Assembly (NCBI RefSeq): GCF_000003815.2
Contig: NC_049979.1
Location: 21,904,518 to 21,968,517 of the forward strand
From: Branchiostoma floridae
Taxonomy: Eukaryota; Chordata; Leptocardii; Amphioxiformes; Branchiostomatidae
Direction: 5' to 3'
DNA: 64,000 nucleotides
The notes beneath the pieces were generated by a model. The model searched no databases and was not told where the DNA came from. It saw only the letters and a list, made by a program, of their open reading frames with translations. Each line of letters starts with the position of its first letter. Positions within the stretch are counted from its first letter, which is position 1. Of this stretch, positions 35,474-48,227 are shown piece after piece. The translations under genes were made by a program, and so were the position numbers.

Positions 35474-38400
35474 CTACGCACTTCTCTCTGCGTCGGTGAC
35501 TTTGTGCCCCCTGACGTGTATGACGTTCTTGTGTACGCCGAGCGCGACCAGCCCGGTCACTACCAACGTCACGGCCACCAGAGTGGGCACTACTACCCAC
35601 ACCACGGTCATGTCCGACTCCGGGGGTGGGGGTGTGTAGTAGGAGTCGGCTGTTGGAACCATGGCTGAGGCGGTGGCTGCAGAGGCATCTGAGAGAGCAC
35701 TGGTCACGACATCTGTTGGGTAAAAAAATAAGATCAGAATCATTAGGTAGCAAGGTGGTTTTGCTGTTAGGATTGTTGTTTCATAGTCTAAAGGCAATGG
35801 ACTCGAATCCCTTACAGGATTAGGAAAGGTTACTTTACACCTATCTCCGGGTGCCTAGCCTCGATTGGAGACGTAAAGTCGGAGGCCTGTGCTTGAGCCA
35901 CACCCTGAGAACGTTTAAGAACCCACCACACTTTAAAAAAACCCGTAGGGGTCCATCCAAGTGTGATTGGATCAAGAACACAGACAGACCAAAAACACTA
36001 CATCTCCGTGCATTGATTAGCTCTTCGATTGACCACATGACCTGGACTGCCTGTCAGTGATAAACGACTAATTCTACCCCCACTGAACTCTACTTCTTGT
36101 CACTCCCACAAATTTTGTGGCGACACCATCTTTCCACTCTCTGCTTCTCTACGGAAAGTGTATTCAAACAACAAGGAACACATAAGGACACAAACATACA
36201 GACACACCGAAACCAAAAACTGTCTACACGTAGGCAATAACCAAGAACACCATGCATACTGCCAGTGAATGCGTACCCAGTGTGGTAACCGTCTCCACGG
36301 CTGAGTACGGTCCCTGTCCGTTATCGGCATTCACCGCAGCCACACGCACCTCGTACGTAGTCGCCGGGAGCAGACCCGTCATCTCCACTGGTCCCGCTGT
36401 CAATAATGGAAGCAAAAATACATGGTGCTATTTATTGCACAATTGGGCATGAAGACAGAAGAGATAGATTCTCATTGTTGTAAATCTGGAAACTGTAACG
36501 GAAAACCAATACTCATGTATCCACATCAGCAAACGATTTATGATAGTTCAGTTCCTGATTACCGTAGACTTATCATTAGGCTCTTGCCACGCCGATACTT
36601 CATACAATGCTAGTACTAGTGTTATCAATTGGACAATTCGTACTGCAAAGGTATTCCCGAGATAGCGTATATTGACGGGGTCATTAGATGTTGATTGTAG
36701 AGTTTAGCATCCATTCGATACCAATCAATAACATGTTTTCTTGACACTCCATTTCCACACAATTTCCCACACTGCCTCTTCGTCTTTCCCATCAAACGGT
36801 GTACAATCAGAAGTGATTTTAGATCGGGAGATTGAAACCTCGAAATCTGGTCGATACATATAACTACTAGCTTCATTGTGTTTCATTTAGAAGAGCACAA
36901 AGAGCAGATATGCCCGCCCTCGCGTTTTTATTTTAGAAATTGCACACACACAAAAATGATGTGACAATGTTCGTCAAGACTGCGTCAATTCAACGATCGA
37001 TTGACCGTTACCATTCTGGCTGACGAACTCCCGCCATTCGACCTCCTGCTCTGATTGGCGGATTTGGATGACGTAATTGATGATGGTTGATCCCCCATCA
37101 TCCTCCGGGGCTGAAACCTCCACTTCAAGAGAATCCGTGTTGACTGAGGAAAATCTAAGAACTTCTGGTGCTGATGGCGGACCTAAGACGATGGATGACA
37201 AAAAGAAAAAAAGACCATTTGAAACTAGTAAATTCTTTCATTGACCCTATGACCTGTAATGTCTGGGAGTAGAGAGGTAGGATCGGTCGTCACAACGAGA
37301 TTGATGAAATACTGATTTTGGCAACTCTGGAAAACTTCACAACCTGTCACTCTGACCTTCGCTTCCTGTCACTCTGCCGTAAATGTGAATCATATGGGAC
37401 AGAAATTAATTCTAAAACAGACAAAAATAAACAGAAATCATGTACCTGTCACGATGAGTGTGATGAAGGTCTGTCCCTGTATGGTGAAGTCGATGGCTCC
37501 CTGGGACGCGCATGTGTAGTTCCCGCCATCCTCCCTCCCCACATCCCGAATGGCAAGGCCTTCCTCAACTATCTGGTACCGCTCCGCTGTGAGGTGTAAA
37601 AGATGCCATGAGGAATCGTTAGACAATGGGCATAATAGCTTTCCCGTCACCACTTCATAATATGTTGAAGTACCTGTTAGACATTGTCAGGTATCACTAC
37701 TACAATTGTACTTGCTGTAGTGGGACAGTTACAGTGAGACGCCTGGCGGATTGAATTCATATTACAGCGAAAGATCGAGTCACACCTTCAGTGTCGATGA
37801 GAAGTCCCTCCTTAAAGAAGACGTTGACAGCATAGTCCCCCGGGATACTGGCTTGGCACTGGAGGGTGTAGTCTGTCCCAACAGGCGCCCATTGGATGGG
37901 AGGCGCCATGTCAAAGGTCAGTTGTCCCTGTGCATCTATATACAACAAGATTGCCCATTTATGAATGCCATGACACAGGTCTATTCTGAATTTTAAAATC
38001 ATAATTAAAATTGACATTGCAAGTATCTTTCAACATATCGTTTTCAAATATTTCCAATGATCTCCTTGTATTATTTCATGGGCGCGTCTTACCCGCTGTG
38101 AAATACAGCGACATCATCATGCTCTTTATTTGCTTTGAGATGGTCTCTAGCAAGACCTCGACCTTAAACTGAGATGCCTCTACTGTACTTGGTAGCAACG
38201 ATTCCCACTCTACGAAAGTTCTTTAAAAAAAACGAATTTCTGAACACATCGATCATGGGTTGATAAGTCTAGTACTTGAAGGCAAGACTTCTTGTTCTTG
38301 TCTGAGTTTGTATCAGGCGCGTGGTGAATTCCACTGCTTTCTATTCGTTGTTTAATTTTGTTTCATGGGGGTATCTATTTCCTATTCCGCAGTTGAAAAT

Positions 38401-39546
38401 AGAATTAGCTCTGAAGTATTTGAGGAAACATGCAGTGCCGGTCAAGACTAGAGGAACATCTACTTGAAAAATAGAGATTAGCTCATGATAACAATGTTAA
38501 CGTTTCCTTCTGTTTGCAACAACCTTTGTTAATCACCAGACAAGATGACGTCATCATTTTGTCACGGCTGCTCTGAGAGGTCCTTCTGGTGATAATGTCG
38601 TCTGCACGAACTGTCAGTCACGAGCTGTTGACTGTTTGAGGGGTCTGTTGTTGCCAAACATGTCCAAAACAATCTGTCAACGGGTAACTTTCTTTTGTAT
38701 AAATATACTCACCTATATAGTTTTTTTCACTGGAAGAAAATTTCTGGGAGAAAATACTTTGCGGGGAAATATATATATATATATAACTGCTTTCCATCGA
38801 GGTTTCTTAGCTCGATTTATTGATAGAATGATAATATTTTTGTAAAAAGTGATACGAAGTTGACAGAAACAACCACCCACAAGCATCTAAGTCAGCCTTT
38901 TGGGTAAAATTGTGCAACACATGCACAACTACCCCAAGAATTAAAGTTTGCGGTCGTAAGATGGTCGAGTAACGAATATGACCGGTCCCTAAGCTGGACA
39001 TAGACAAGTCCAAACGAGATCGAGTGAAAGTTCTTTCGAGTTGCACATTTGCATTGGCGCTTTAGACGCTTTACGCCTTTCACTTTCTTTTCTTAGACAT
39101 CTTGCTTCGACTTTGAAGAAACTTTACATATGGAAGTTACCAGAAGAACTGCAGGTTTTTATTGCCGTTACAAGCATGTTGTTGCAAACACATGCTCTGC
39201 ATATGGAATGATAGACCAAACACACAAATAGACACGCCGTAAGCAGTGCCCGTGTTTAAGCAGAGTAGAGAATTTCCGACACGTTCCACTTCTTCGTTCA
39301 GATGGAAGAAACCTATGTTGCTGACTTGAAAGTCCTCTCGATTTTTATTATAAACCTCTAACCAACCCAGTGTGTCGTCTCAACACCTATCTCTTTCCAG
39401 AGGTTATTTTGATACCACTCTGTCTAAGATTACATCTGATATGGAAGAAGTGTGTAACTGATATGACTCTTACCTTGGAAAAACAGCATCGTGCATATTG
39501 TGAAGAGAAGTACGGGTAGAAGAGTCTGTGCCATCGCGTAGTGCAT
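35474..39546 (-). CDS. Small type I membrane protein: signal peptide, Ig domain, FN3 domain, TM
   Basis: Six minus-strand exons, every intron phase 1: 39546-39474 (signal peptide; ATGs at 39546 and 39534, the latter with better start context), 37935-37786 and 37586-37446 (two halves of an Ig domain with the cysteine pair in YTLQCQAS and GGNYTCAS), 37182-37012 and 36396-36277 (two halves of an FN3 domain, LLPATTYEVRVAAVNAD), and 35712-35474 (Ser/Thr/Pro stalk, TM helix VVWVVVPTLVAVTLVVTGLV, tail of about 20 residues ending ERSA, stop TAG). About 297 residues, complete. The tail has no Tyr. The architecture resembles a minimal neural-adhesion or leukocyte-type receptor; no named orthologue is recognised. 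It shares strand, exon plan and phase with its neighbours on both sides. Confidence 0.82.
35743..36058 (+). mobile_element. tRNA-derived SINE, near full length
   Basis: Head AAGGTGGTTTTGCTGTTAGG with box-B-like ACTCGAATCCCTTA, then a body with GGAGACGTAAAGTCGGAGGC and AACGTTTAAGAACCCACCAC, then AGTGTGATTGGATCAAGAAC. The body resembles that of the 5S-headed SINE at 9,064-9,340. It lies in the last intron of the Ig-FN3 gene. Confidence 0.65.
38180..38300. repeat. Dispersed repeat, family C (copy 2)
   Basis: Contains ACTTGGTAGCAACGATTCCC, CTGAACACATCGATCATGGG and TTGATAAGTCTAG, in the same order as 9,445-9,585. Confidence 0.45.
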
Positions 39547-41078
39547 GCGGTCATATGTTCACCGTACGTCTCCTGTACTCTCTCTTGAATGTCTGACCAA
39601 AACTTTCTCCCACTTGTTTTAAGCGCGACAGTTTTGTCCACAGGAAATGTGGAGATCGCTTCATGTGTGTACTTTTGTACGCAATGTTACACTAAACGCA
39701 CAGCAGAAGTGCTTGGTTATCCCGCAAGGACAACTCTTATGGAATAGGGCTAACTAGCTTAGGAAGTTAGCTAATTACTACCCCAACGTCAGAACACTAA
39801 TGTCATGCTTACGGAGCGTGTGAAAGTGGACGCTAACAAGGTGCTCCAGCTCAAACCATGCGCATAATGCAAGGACAGTCCGTCACTTAACGAACCTCTT
39901 GAATGGTAATTCTTGAGATAAGGGACGACTTCAAACGTCTGCTTACTTGGAGATTGACGCGTCGTCATGACAACGTGCTGATATAGTCCAGGTGAAGCAA
40001 TACTCGTCAGGAGATCGTGTAAGACTGTTAGATGTGCTCCTGGGATGACTCACTCGCTTCATCACGGATTCTTCACGATATGATGATGATAAACGCCCAA
40101 AGCTGTTCACTTTTCTTGCCTAGATACATACCATCTCATTGATAATTCAATTATACCCCCATTTATATCCCCATCTATACCCCATTGACCACGCTGCGAT
40201 CTATTAAACGCTCAACGAATTCCATATATAACAAAACTAACTTTTTTTGTGGTACAAAGCTTTCTTCCAACTCAAAAGTACACACGGATCAAATTTTCAA
40301 CGACCACTTCAGGATCAATACAGATGACCAAACTTTGATCCTTGCGTACTTTTATGTTGAAAGAAAGTTTAGCTTTGTACTATGATTACTATTTCGCATG
40401 TTATTATTTCAAGTATGAAGTGAAGGGTTACACAGGTCCAGCTCAAGTCTCATTAAGGTCACAGCGAAATCGACCAGGGCCTTGATAGAACCTTACTGTG
40501 TACAAAGAGGTGAAAACATCAAAGCTTGCAACTAGTAGTGTAAATGATGCGTTAAATTCACTTTGATTTATTCGTGTGTTTGAATGTAGGTTGTATCCAC
40601 ATGTTTATTTGCACGTATAGCTGTGGAGACCTTACGAAAGTCGCCGTAATTTTATTGGGTCAATAAAGATGTTTACTGGGTGTCTGGAAGTTTGGCTATA
40701 ATCAAGGAGTTTAGATAAAGTAATTCATAGTGCACTCACATATGTTATTATATACTATATACTGTATACTAAGAGAAATAAACAAGAGCAACGTAGCTCA
40801 TTCCTACAGATCTAAAAGTACTAACGTGGTTAGAAAGTCATGGGAAGGTCCTGAATGTTAGTACCTGGTTGTACTCCATTCAGAATACATAAAATAGTTG
40901 TTTTTTTATCAATTAGCTTTCCCAACCACAATCCCTGTACTGTTTCATAACGTCATCACATATCGACCTTGAATTCTTTCTCATTGGATAAACGGGTACA
41001 TCATGGGTGACAATGCTATTTCAAGACTTTATGCTTAGAATTATGCATCCATGTTTTTCATTGGTAACGTTACAATGT
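39547..41078. other. Intergenic stretch between the two Ig receptor genes
   Basis: No gene is seen. It holds the 5' flank of the Ig-FN3 gene and probably the 3' UTR of the Ig-Ig gene (AATAAA on the minus strand at 40,567-40,572 is one candidate signal), plus a foldback element at 40,253-40,379. Confidence 0.45.
40253..40379. mobile_element. Foldback element
   Basis: Arms of about 45 bases: TACAAAGC..CAAAAGTACACACGGATC at the left, and at the right, read in reverse, TACAAAGC..AAAAGTACGCAAGGATC; about 85 percent identity by eye. Confidence 0.65.
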
Positions 41079-44000
41079 TTACATCCCCCCGTCCTCTGCC
41101 CTGTCGGCTGTGTTGACGCGCCCTCTAGATCTGCCTTCTCTCCGTTTGACGTTGTTCCTGTAGACGATGTACAGCGACACGATAACGGCCATCAGGAGAA
41201 CCATCCCCGCCAGGCCCCCGCCCACCACCGCGCTGGTGTTGTCTCTAGCGGTGTCTCCTGTGCCTTCTCCGGTCTCGGTGGTGATGTTGGGTGTACCCGC
41301 TGTCCTACTGGATGTGACGTTAAGGGTACGAGTTGGTGAGACGCTTGGCAGTTGACTCGCCGATGGGCTGTCCAAGGCTTGTGGAGTGGCGTCATCTTCT
41401 GTCGGAATAACATGCAATAAAGTAATCAACTACTTTTATCACCTCTGAGTGCAACCTATTGAGGTATTTCACAAGATTTACATTTGCGACAAATTTCAGG
41501 CCAGTCGATGAAAAATATGGGCTCATTATAAATCAATGTCATTACATCAGTTTTCGGTGTGTCTGTGTGTTTGTCTGTCTGTCTGATTGCAGGCACGTTA
41601 GCTGACTACTTCTACCACCCTTGAACCCTGCTTCCTGTCACTCCTGCAAATCTGACCTTTCGCCCTTCACTTCCTGTCACTCTGTGGTGAGACGCGGTCT
41701 TGTTCCGTTTGACGTCTTCGTGTAACAACACTGTGTAACGTACAGCTAGTGAAACGAATACCGTTTCGGTTACTATATAGCGGAGGTTACTAGTATTGAC
41801 ATCACTCCCTGTAGGACGGACCGTTAGGAGCGCAATTTAGTCAGGCTACCCTTTCCCTTACTCAATTGTGGGAAAAACTTCATCTCACATGTGAGATTCG
41901 CTGTACATAATGAATCTTGGTACCCATGACGTTGAAGACGATGTCTTGGAAGTCGCTATCCCCTGTGTCAGGGTTCAGCGCCTCGCACGTGTACGGGCCT
42001 GCGTCTGACGTCATCACGTCGGTGATCATCAGTCCGTCGGCGGCCAGGGTGTAACGAGGGGTCGCTGGGGGTCAGGGGAGCGAACGGTCAAACATGATTT
42101 TACTTTGGAGCGGTTTAAAACTTAACAAAATCATGCAGAATGACGACGCTGATAATTCAAGAACGTTTCTCTTTAGCTACCGTTTGAGAAGACTTTGCAA
42201 TAGATACCGATTGGGAAAGAAATACATTTCATTTGTGAATTTCGTCAATATGAGACTGAAAGGCTTTTTGGAACAGTTACCAGTTACCACAATCTCTCAA
42301 AGCTTTAACAATCTCAGTAGAAAATACATTTCCACTAAAATGACATAATCCACCAAGAATGTGGAACCACTCATTATCCCCTGTCCGTTAAAAAAAGGAA
42401 TGTACATCAGATAGAACTGTAGACTAGACATAATTCATGCCTTTTACGTTGTGCTATTTGTGCATTCTCTTGCAATAGAGATGCACAGGTCATGACTGCC
42501 CATTACAATTAGCAATCCAACCAATGATAGCATAGCAATTAGCTGTTCGACGAATGGGAAAGTGACAAACATAGACAACTAACTTACCGTCGATATCAAT
42601 AACGTCGCCCCGGTAATACCAGGTGAATGTGGGTGTGGTCGGACTCGTCACCTGGCAGACGATCTTGTAGTCACTCCCCAGTCCGGTCTGCTGTGGGGAC
42701 GGTGCGCTCTCTATTCGCAGGGGCACTGAAAACGGCAGATAGCACATCTGAGTCATCCTGTCATGCCAGGCCCATTGTTTGTTTACATCAAGCAGCGGCC
42801 CCGATGCACTGATCTGCGGTCCATCTCCCCAACCTTACGAGTTAATGAAGTTGATGCTGTTAGCCAATCAGATACTATGTATCTGTTGTTGGAGGAAAGA
42901 TACCATCCGATCACGTTGCGTCAGTACTTCTCACTATGCATGGTTGCGTCTTCTTGACCGTAGGCGGCGACATGATTGGCTGGTGACGCAATTGGCAGCA
43001 CGATTGACTCAGGTCCAGAAGGTCCTGAGTTCGAACCCCGCCGTGTCACCGATCTTGTGCCCTTGGGAAAGGCACTCAACACGACTTTCCCCACATCACT
43101 CAAGTGAAAAATTAGTATATAAGCTACAAAGGTCTTCAGCAAGTTGTAGTTGGTAGCCTCAAACGGAAAGAAGAAGAAGAGGACGGGTCGACCGGTCGCA
43201 GGCCTGTACGCCAGGGTTGTTGTTTGACATGTACAAGCGGTGGGCCTATACTTAATTATACAAAACTCTAGCTCACAAACTCTACGGTCTACATTTTAGG
43301 GTATAGCAGTTCTATTGCACTCGGTTTGAATAATGTTAGATATCGTTTTCTTGTAGCCCGTATATAGTGCAATAGTATACGTTACCACGACACTAAGTGT
43401 TTACATCATCTGCGCTACGAGCCCTCTCCAGAGTTAACCTCTGTGTGCCTCCTTTTCAAACTGTTTGTCCAGCTGTTAGCTTTCCTGGGATGTCAACGGT
43501 CTGCCGACCAACCTTTGCCAGGTAAACAAGATTAAGAGCGACCTTGGTTCGCTCTTGATTATTTTCTGGGTGTACTTCAAAAGACAATAGGCCTAGCCTG
43601 GGTAGGCATCTAAGACTGGTTTGGATACTTTGCCGCCGAACACAGCCGTACAAAGATGACAAACCTGAAATTTACCAATAGCAGACGCCAGGTGCTCATG
43701 AATATTGATTAGCCCCACCATTTGGCAGGAACACAATCTCTCCGATGAATTTAGGTTTTCTTCGGTGACCAATGGCAGACTGTCGTTCGTATTAATTTCG
43801 AAAGACAAATCTAATGGAGGAAACGTTTTCTCTCCGCTGATTGGTTGGCCCATATGATTCAATCAGCCGGTGCAGGCCGGCCGCCGTCGCAGGTGCGGGG
43901 TCACCATAGGTCACCACACGATGCCGAAAGAGACGCGAAATTACCCAATCTCAAATAAATAATTTTGTGAGAAAAATCCTTTAAGCAAATACCAAATGTA

Positions 44001-46763
44001 TATCTATACCAAATGTTTGGAGGGCAGAATAAACAGTTCTGGTCTGAAAATGGCCAAAAGGACTTCAATAAAATCATTTGAAACCCATTTATCGAAAATA
44101 AACCGCCTGAAAATATTGGCCCTCTCAATCCTTGTGCCAAATTTAAGGTCGTTCGACTGAGATGAATACCTTTGAAGATTGTGACAGTAGAAGAAGAAAG
44201 AGTAACGTGACGAAGGCAATATTTCGCTCATGCCCGTGGTATGGGTAAAACTAACTTGAGACCACAGGATAGAGGAAATATCTTCAAAATGAGCACTTTC
44301 CACAGCTTTCCGCAACCTACATGTTATGCAGGAGCCGCTCTTTGCTAGCAAACATAGCCTTGGTTTTGATTTCAGCACAGGATGAAGTCATACCCGTTTG
44401 ATTTGATTTCGTTTATGTAACGTTAATGTTTTACTAACGTACGGTGGGGTTACATTCTTCGTAGGTCGTCGTACGATTTTGATGCCGTGTAATCCTCAAT
44501 CAGGCTGTGACAAAACTAACCACCTACAACAAGGATGTGAAACAACCTTTCCGTAACAAGACAGATGAATTTAGTACCACACAAATCTGACTATCCCTAA
44601 AATTTAAATGTCTCCTTTTTGCGATCGTACGACGATCGTACGACGAATGTTACCGGGCGCTGAACTAGAAGTTTGACTGATCTCCATACGTTGTAAGATG
44701 AGTTGTAGAGTGGCCTCCTCCGTGTCTGTCCGGCAGGTGTACACACCCCCGTCCCCCTCCTCAGCACGGTTCACAAACAGTCGGGAGAACGTCGTCTGTT
44801 CAGCCGCGAACACGCGCGCCGCCAGCCCGACCTCCGCGTCCGAGGGGATCTGTAACATCAGAAGTCATGAACAGATCTAGATAATGTCAAAAATTTAGAT
44901 ATTGATCTAGCTACTAGTATATTGCCCCCTGTGTTCTTACTTCAGGTAAAGTTTGTAACGTTTGAGACCCTAGTGTCACACTTAGCCGATTGTTTCCTTT
45001 TGAACTGCTCTGGACCACGTTAGTCGTCGGCAAGGTCATCTGTGGTGGAGAGTTGGTCTGCGAGGTTGCCTTCTAGTTCTAGTCCTTAAAAGTCGTCTGC
45101 ACCAACTGCATTAACTTTTTCACGTCTTTACTCCCGACCAAGATCGGTACTGGGTTCCAATGTAACGTTAGCTCCAGTTCGTTCCGGATCCTCTGATCGC
45201 AATATTGGAAGCTTTGAGAATGATGGTCAACTGTCAAAGATTAGTAAGCAACCTCGCTGACCAACTTCCAACCACAGATGATCTTACTGTCAACCATGGT
45301 TTGGGTAGGGTCGGGAGGTTATGGCCAACTATTTGTGACAGGGGATTTAGTGGTCTTCAGGTTTACCTGAGTCCCGTCAGGTCCGAACCAGTGCGGACTG
45401 TCTGGCGTCTCCGTCTCACAGATGATGAGGATGTTCTCGCCCAGATCTCGCGTGGTTTCCGTGACGCTGGGCGTTAGTACCATCACGGCATGGACCACTG
45501 AAAATGATACAAGAAAGTGCTTATTTTTACTGCTGTTAATTCATCTATTTTCGCGGGGGACTTGATTTCGCAGTGGAAGACGTTTTAAGTTCGCGATTGA
45601 AACCATTTTGTAGTACAGTAGTAATACAGTGAAGACGCATATCAGTGGTGTCACGAATTTGCAGTGGAGAGAAATTGTTGAAGTTTGTAGACATAGGCAT
45701 AGTTTCTCAAAGTGCTACGATCGATATTTTCCGCTGTTGTTTCCGGGACACGTGATGTTTGCGTACTACGTCACATGTAGTTACCAGTACTGTTAGTCAT
45801 CATCAGTAACGGAAACAAACTGAGTAGCCGTGAGTGGGATTTTACTCAAGAGGGACAGACCACACAAAAGCACCCTAAGTCTTTGCAAGCCGTGTAACCA
45901 TAAGTCTGGGTGGGCATATTTGATCAGCTAATTTTCTAAGAGGCTTTGACAACATCCGGGAGATAACTGGATTATGTATGTTCCGTTACGTTGAGGTCGA
46001 TAGTGTTGCATGTATTGTGTTGCTCTGTCGTTGACTTTGTGGTCCAAACGTTCAATCTACAACATTACGACATTGGTAGTGTGCATAAGGCCCCCTCTCA
46101 AGCGATTAGGTCAAAAGTAAAACAGCTGATTTGATATGCTATGTATTAGAGCAACCCACTTTTGAACCGACCAAACCGACGATAGATCAAGAATAGAGAG
46201 CGCGAGGGCAGTCTTGAACTCTAGAGTAGGGCTACATCAGTTATGCCGTGTTCATTGTACCAAACGTTAGAACGACTATCACTAATTTGTGTACAGATCT
46301 AACATACATTTGCTACTTGTCGATTAGCTAAAATATAAGCAATACAGATTGACAGGAACGAATAGCAATATTTACCTTGCTTACAACCGGTTACATATAT
46401 CGTACGGTCGTCGTACGATGACCACACAATCACACCATTCTTGATATTCGAATGTGTCGTACATAATCCATCTTACTTATTGTTTTGTTTGTTGGAGAAA
46501 CGACTGCCTTAGATCCTTCTCGTATTCTATGGTTCTGTCAAAGCCTGCTTTAGCATTAAACGACGTCAAACGTTAACCCGGCCGTACGACGGTCTACCAC
46601 GAATATGACTGTGTCTTTACGTTACTAAAATCTAGTACAACGTATGATATTTAGAAAGTGTTCGCTCTTTGATAGGAAAGAAAAACAACTTACCTGGTAC
46701 CCAAAGAACAGCAACTGCGTAGATTATAGCGACACATTTAAGAGAATCTAAGGAAAACATCAT
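41079..46763 (-). CDS. Small type I membrane protein: signal peptide, two Ig domains, Ser/Thr stalk, TM
   Basis: Six minus-strand exons: 46763-46694 (signal peptide, two adjacent ATGs), 45497-45367 and 44849-44654 (Ig domain 1; cysteines in LIICETET and GGVYTCRT), 42725-42588 and 42064-41924 (Ig domain 2; YKIVCQVT, TFTWYYRG and AGPYTCEA), and 41398-41079 (Ser/Thr-rich stalk, TM VVGGGLAGMVLLMAVIVSLY, basic tail, stop TAA). Introns are phase 1 except the one inside Ig 1 (phase 0). About 332 residues, complete. The spacing DAGPYTC is the classic Ig F-strand. The donor of exon 44849-44654 coincides with the end of a foldback transposon (see 44,448-44,654). The tail lacks ITAM or ITIM. Surface recognition or adhesion is inferred; two-Ig proteins of this size are too generic to name. 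Confidence 0.82.
42488..42562. repeat. Repeat family B (copy 3)
   Basis: Contains AACCAATGATAGCATAGCAA and TTAGCTGTTCGACGAATGGG, in the same orientation as 5,564-5,668. Confidence 0.5.
42963..43150 (+). mobile_element. tRNA-derived SINE with clear A and B boxes
   Basis: TGACGCAATTGGCAGCACG (box A region) and GAGTTCGAACCCCGCC (box B) at tRNA-like spacing, followed by TTGTGCCCTTGGGAAAGGCA. It lies in the intron upstream of the Ig 2 exon pair of the Ig-Ig gene. Confidence 0.7.
44448..44654. mobile_element. Foldback MITE (family E) whose end forms a splice donor
   Basis: 207 bp. The left end GGTTACATTCTTCGTAGGTC and, read in reverse, the right end GGTAACATTCGTCGTACGAT continue alike for about 31 bases, including CGTCGTACGAT. 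Two further copies lie at 46,389-46,609 and 51,002-51,166. The minus-strand Ig 1 exon ends at 44654 and its donor GTAACA is the second to seventh base of the element. Confidence 0.7.
44990..45347. mobile_element. MITE family D, complex foldback copy
   Basis: 45,115-45,347 matches the 47,219-47,539 copy (GGTACTGGGTTC, CAACCTCGCTGACCAAC, CAACCATGGTTTGGGT, TTTGTGACAGGGG). 44,998-45,075 is an inverted copy of the same right half, giving arms of about 55 bases. It ends 20 bases from the Ig 1 exon 45497-45367. Confidence 0.55.
46088..46100. repeat. Solitary terminal repeat of the Harbinger-like element
   Basis: AAGGCCCCCTCTCA at 46087-46100 matches the first 13-14 bases of the 48,228 element, including the preceding TAA context, then diverges. 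A decayed end or unrelated. Confidence 0.35.
46389..46609. mobile_element. Foldback MITE, family E (copy 2)
   Basis: Left end GGTTACATATATCGTACGGT followed by CGTCGTACGAT; right end CCGTACGACGGTCTACCACG then AATATGAC aligns to the inverted family terminus. It lies 85 bases downstream of the Ig-Ig gene's signal-peptide exon, in intron 1. Confidence 0.6.
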
Positions 46764-47218
46764 CAAGTCTACGAAAAAATCTCAATGAGGTAATAATTTC
46801 AGAACTTCCAAAAGTCGTCTTACTCTGACGACATGGTTTGCAGATGTTTAAAGTCGAGCACACCGACTGTCCGGGACAGTGTTCACTCTAACAAAGGACG
46901 TCCGGGCTGGAATCATCACATCATCACCATCGTATCTACTCAGGTTAGGATCCTGTTCCGTCTTCACCTCTCGTTTGAGGCCTCGTTCGTCACGTTTCTC
47001 CTCTTTGTTGCAAAAACAAGATGAGAGATTTAATCGATCGCCATCCTTCATGAAAGAGGGAAAGAGAGGAGAGCTCAATCGGCTTTCCGCATCCTGTATG
47101 GGCTAGAAGATTGAGGAAATATTTTTGTACAGTCTGATGACTCTTAATCTCTCCTTCGTTTTAGTGACGTCTGGTCTGGTAGCTACGGAAGGACTAAACA
47201 TATGGTTACCAAGGTGAA

Positions 47219-47539
47219 GCTCCGGTCATACATTCAGGACCTTCCCTCGACTTCCAGATCACTTCTCAACCAATGGTTGGTACTGGGTTCGCAGTAGACT
47301 GGAATCCATCCTATTCTAGCTCCATTTCACTCCTCTGGTTGTATCCAAGAAGAGTATAGCTTTCCTGACTTTTATTTTTCTAAACGTAGTCTACTGGAAA
47401 GGATACTTCAGTCTTGTGACGACTAGTAGACAACCTCGCCGACCAACTCCCAACCACAAATGATCTTACTTACCGACTAACTCCCATCCATGGTTTGGAA
47501 AAGGTCGGGAGGCTCAGGTCAGTCATGTGTGATAGGGGC
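47219..47539. mobile_element. MITE family D, near full-length copy
   Basis: From CCGGTCATACATTCAGGACC to AGTCATGTGTGATAGGGG, about 320 bp, with the family motifs GGTTGGTACTGGGTTC and CCGACCAACTCCCAACCAC. Confidence 0.6.
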
Positions 47540-48227
47540 AGATACACAACTTAAAGATAGGTGAACGCATAATAAATTGATAAACTTCACTGCAAGGTTT
47601 CAACATCAATTTGACTTACTCGTTGTCTATACATGTACTGGTTGTACCGTGTTAAATAAGAGGTCATTTTTCCTAGCGTGCAAAAAGTATTTAAAAACTG
47701 TGCCCTACTCTAGTATGAAGGCATCCACTACTTGTGTTGTAAGTTTTTCATCCATGTTTTGCCAGTTGCCACCAGTTCGCAATAACGCAACTTTTTGTGA
47801 TCGGACCTATATAACGCGCAGTGCACATGCATTCTTTCACCACACTCTAATACACAAACACACAATGTATATTGGCTCATAGATTTATCATTTTAAGACT
47901 TTTGTCCGAGAAAAGGGAGATTCATTTGATTTGACATTTAGGTAAGGGATGATTGACGTGTTGGGTCACACGTTTCAAAGAGTCACAATGTGTTCCAATA
48001 ACAAGTGCAAACAAACTAAAATCGATCGTAAAAGGATTTTACCTAGACAAAACATGAACTGAAGTGACTGCCAACACGTTCGAGCAATACCTATCGCAAG
48101 TCAAATGCAACATGAGCGATTCACGATTCCTTCTTAATCATATTGTACAAGAACGATTGTTATTAGTGCGATATGGGTTGTGAGAAAATAGAGTTTGATC
48201 AATGTCACCTCAGACGACACTATGTAA

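Noticed and set aside
42963-43040. Functional tRNA gene
   Set aside because: A and B boxes are present but the arms do not fold into a convincing cloverleaf and the SINE body continues downstream.
44618-44650. Palindromic CGTACGAC repeats as a transcription-factor array
   Set aside because: The same motifs lie at the ends of three copies of one foldback element, so they are terminal repeats rather than an independent regulatory array.
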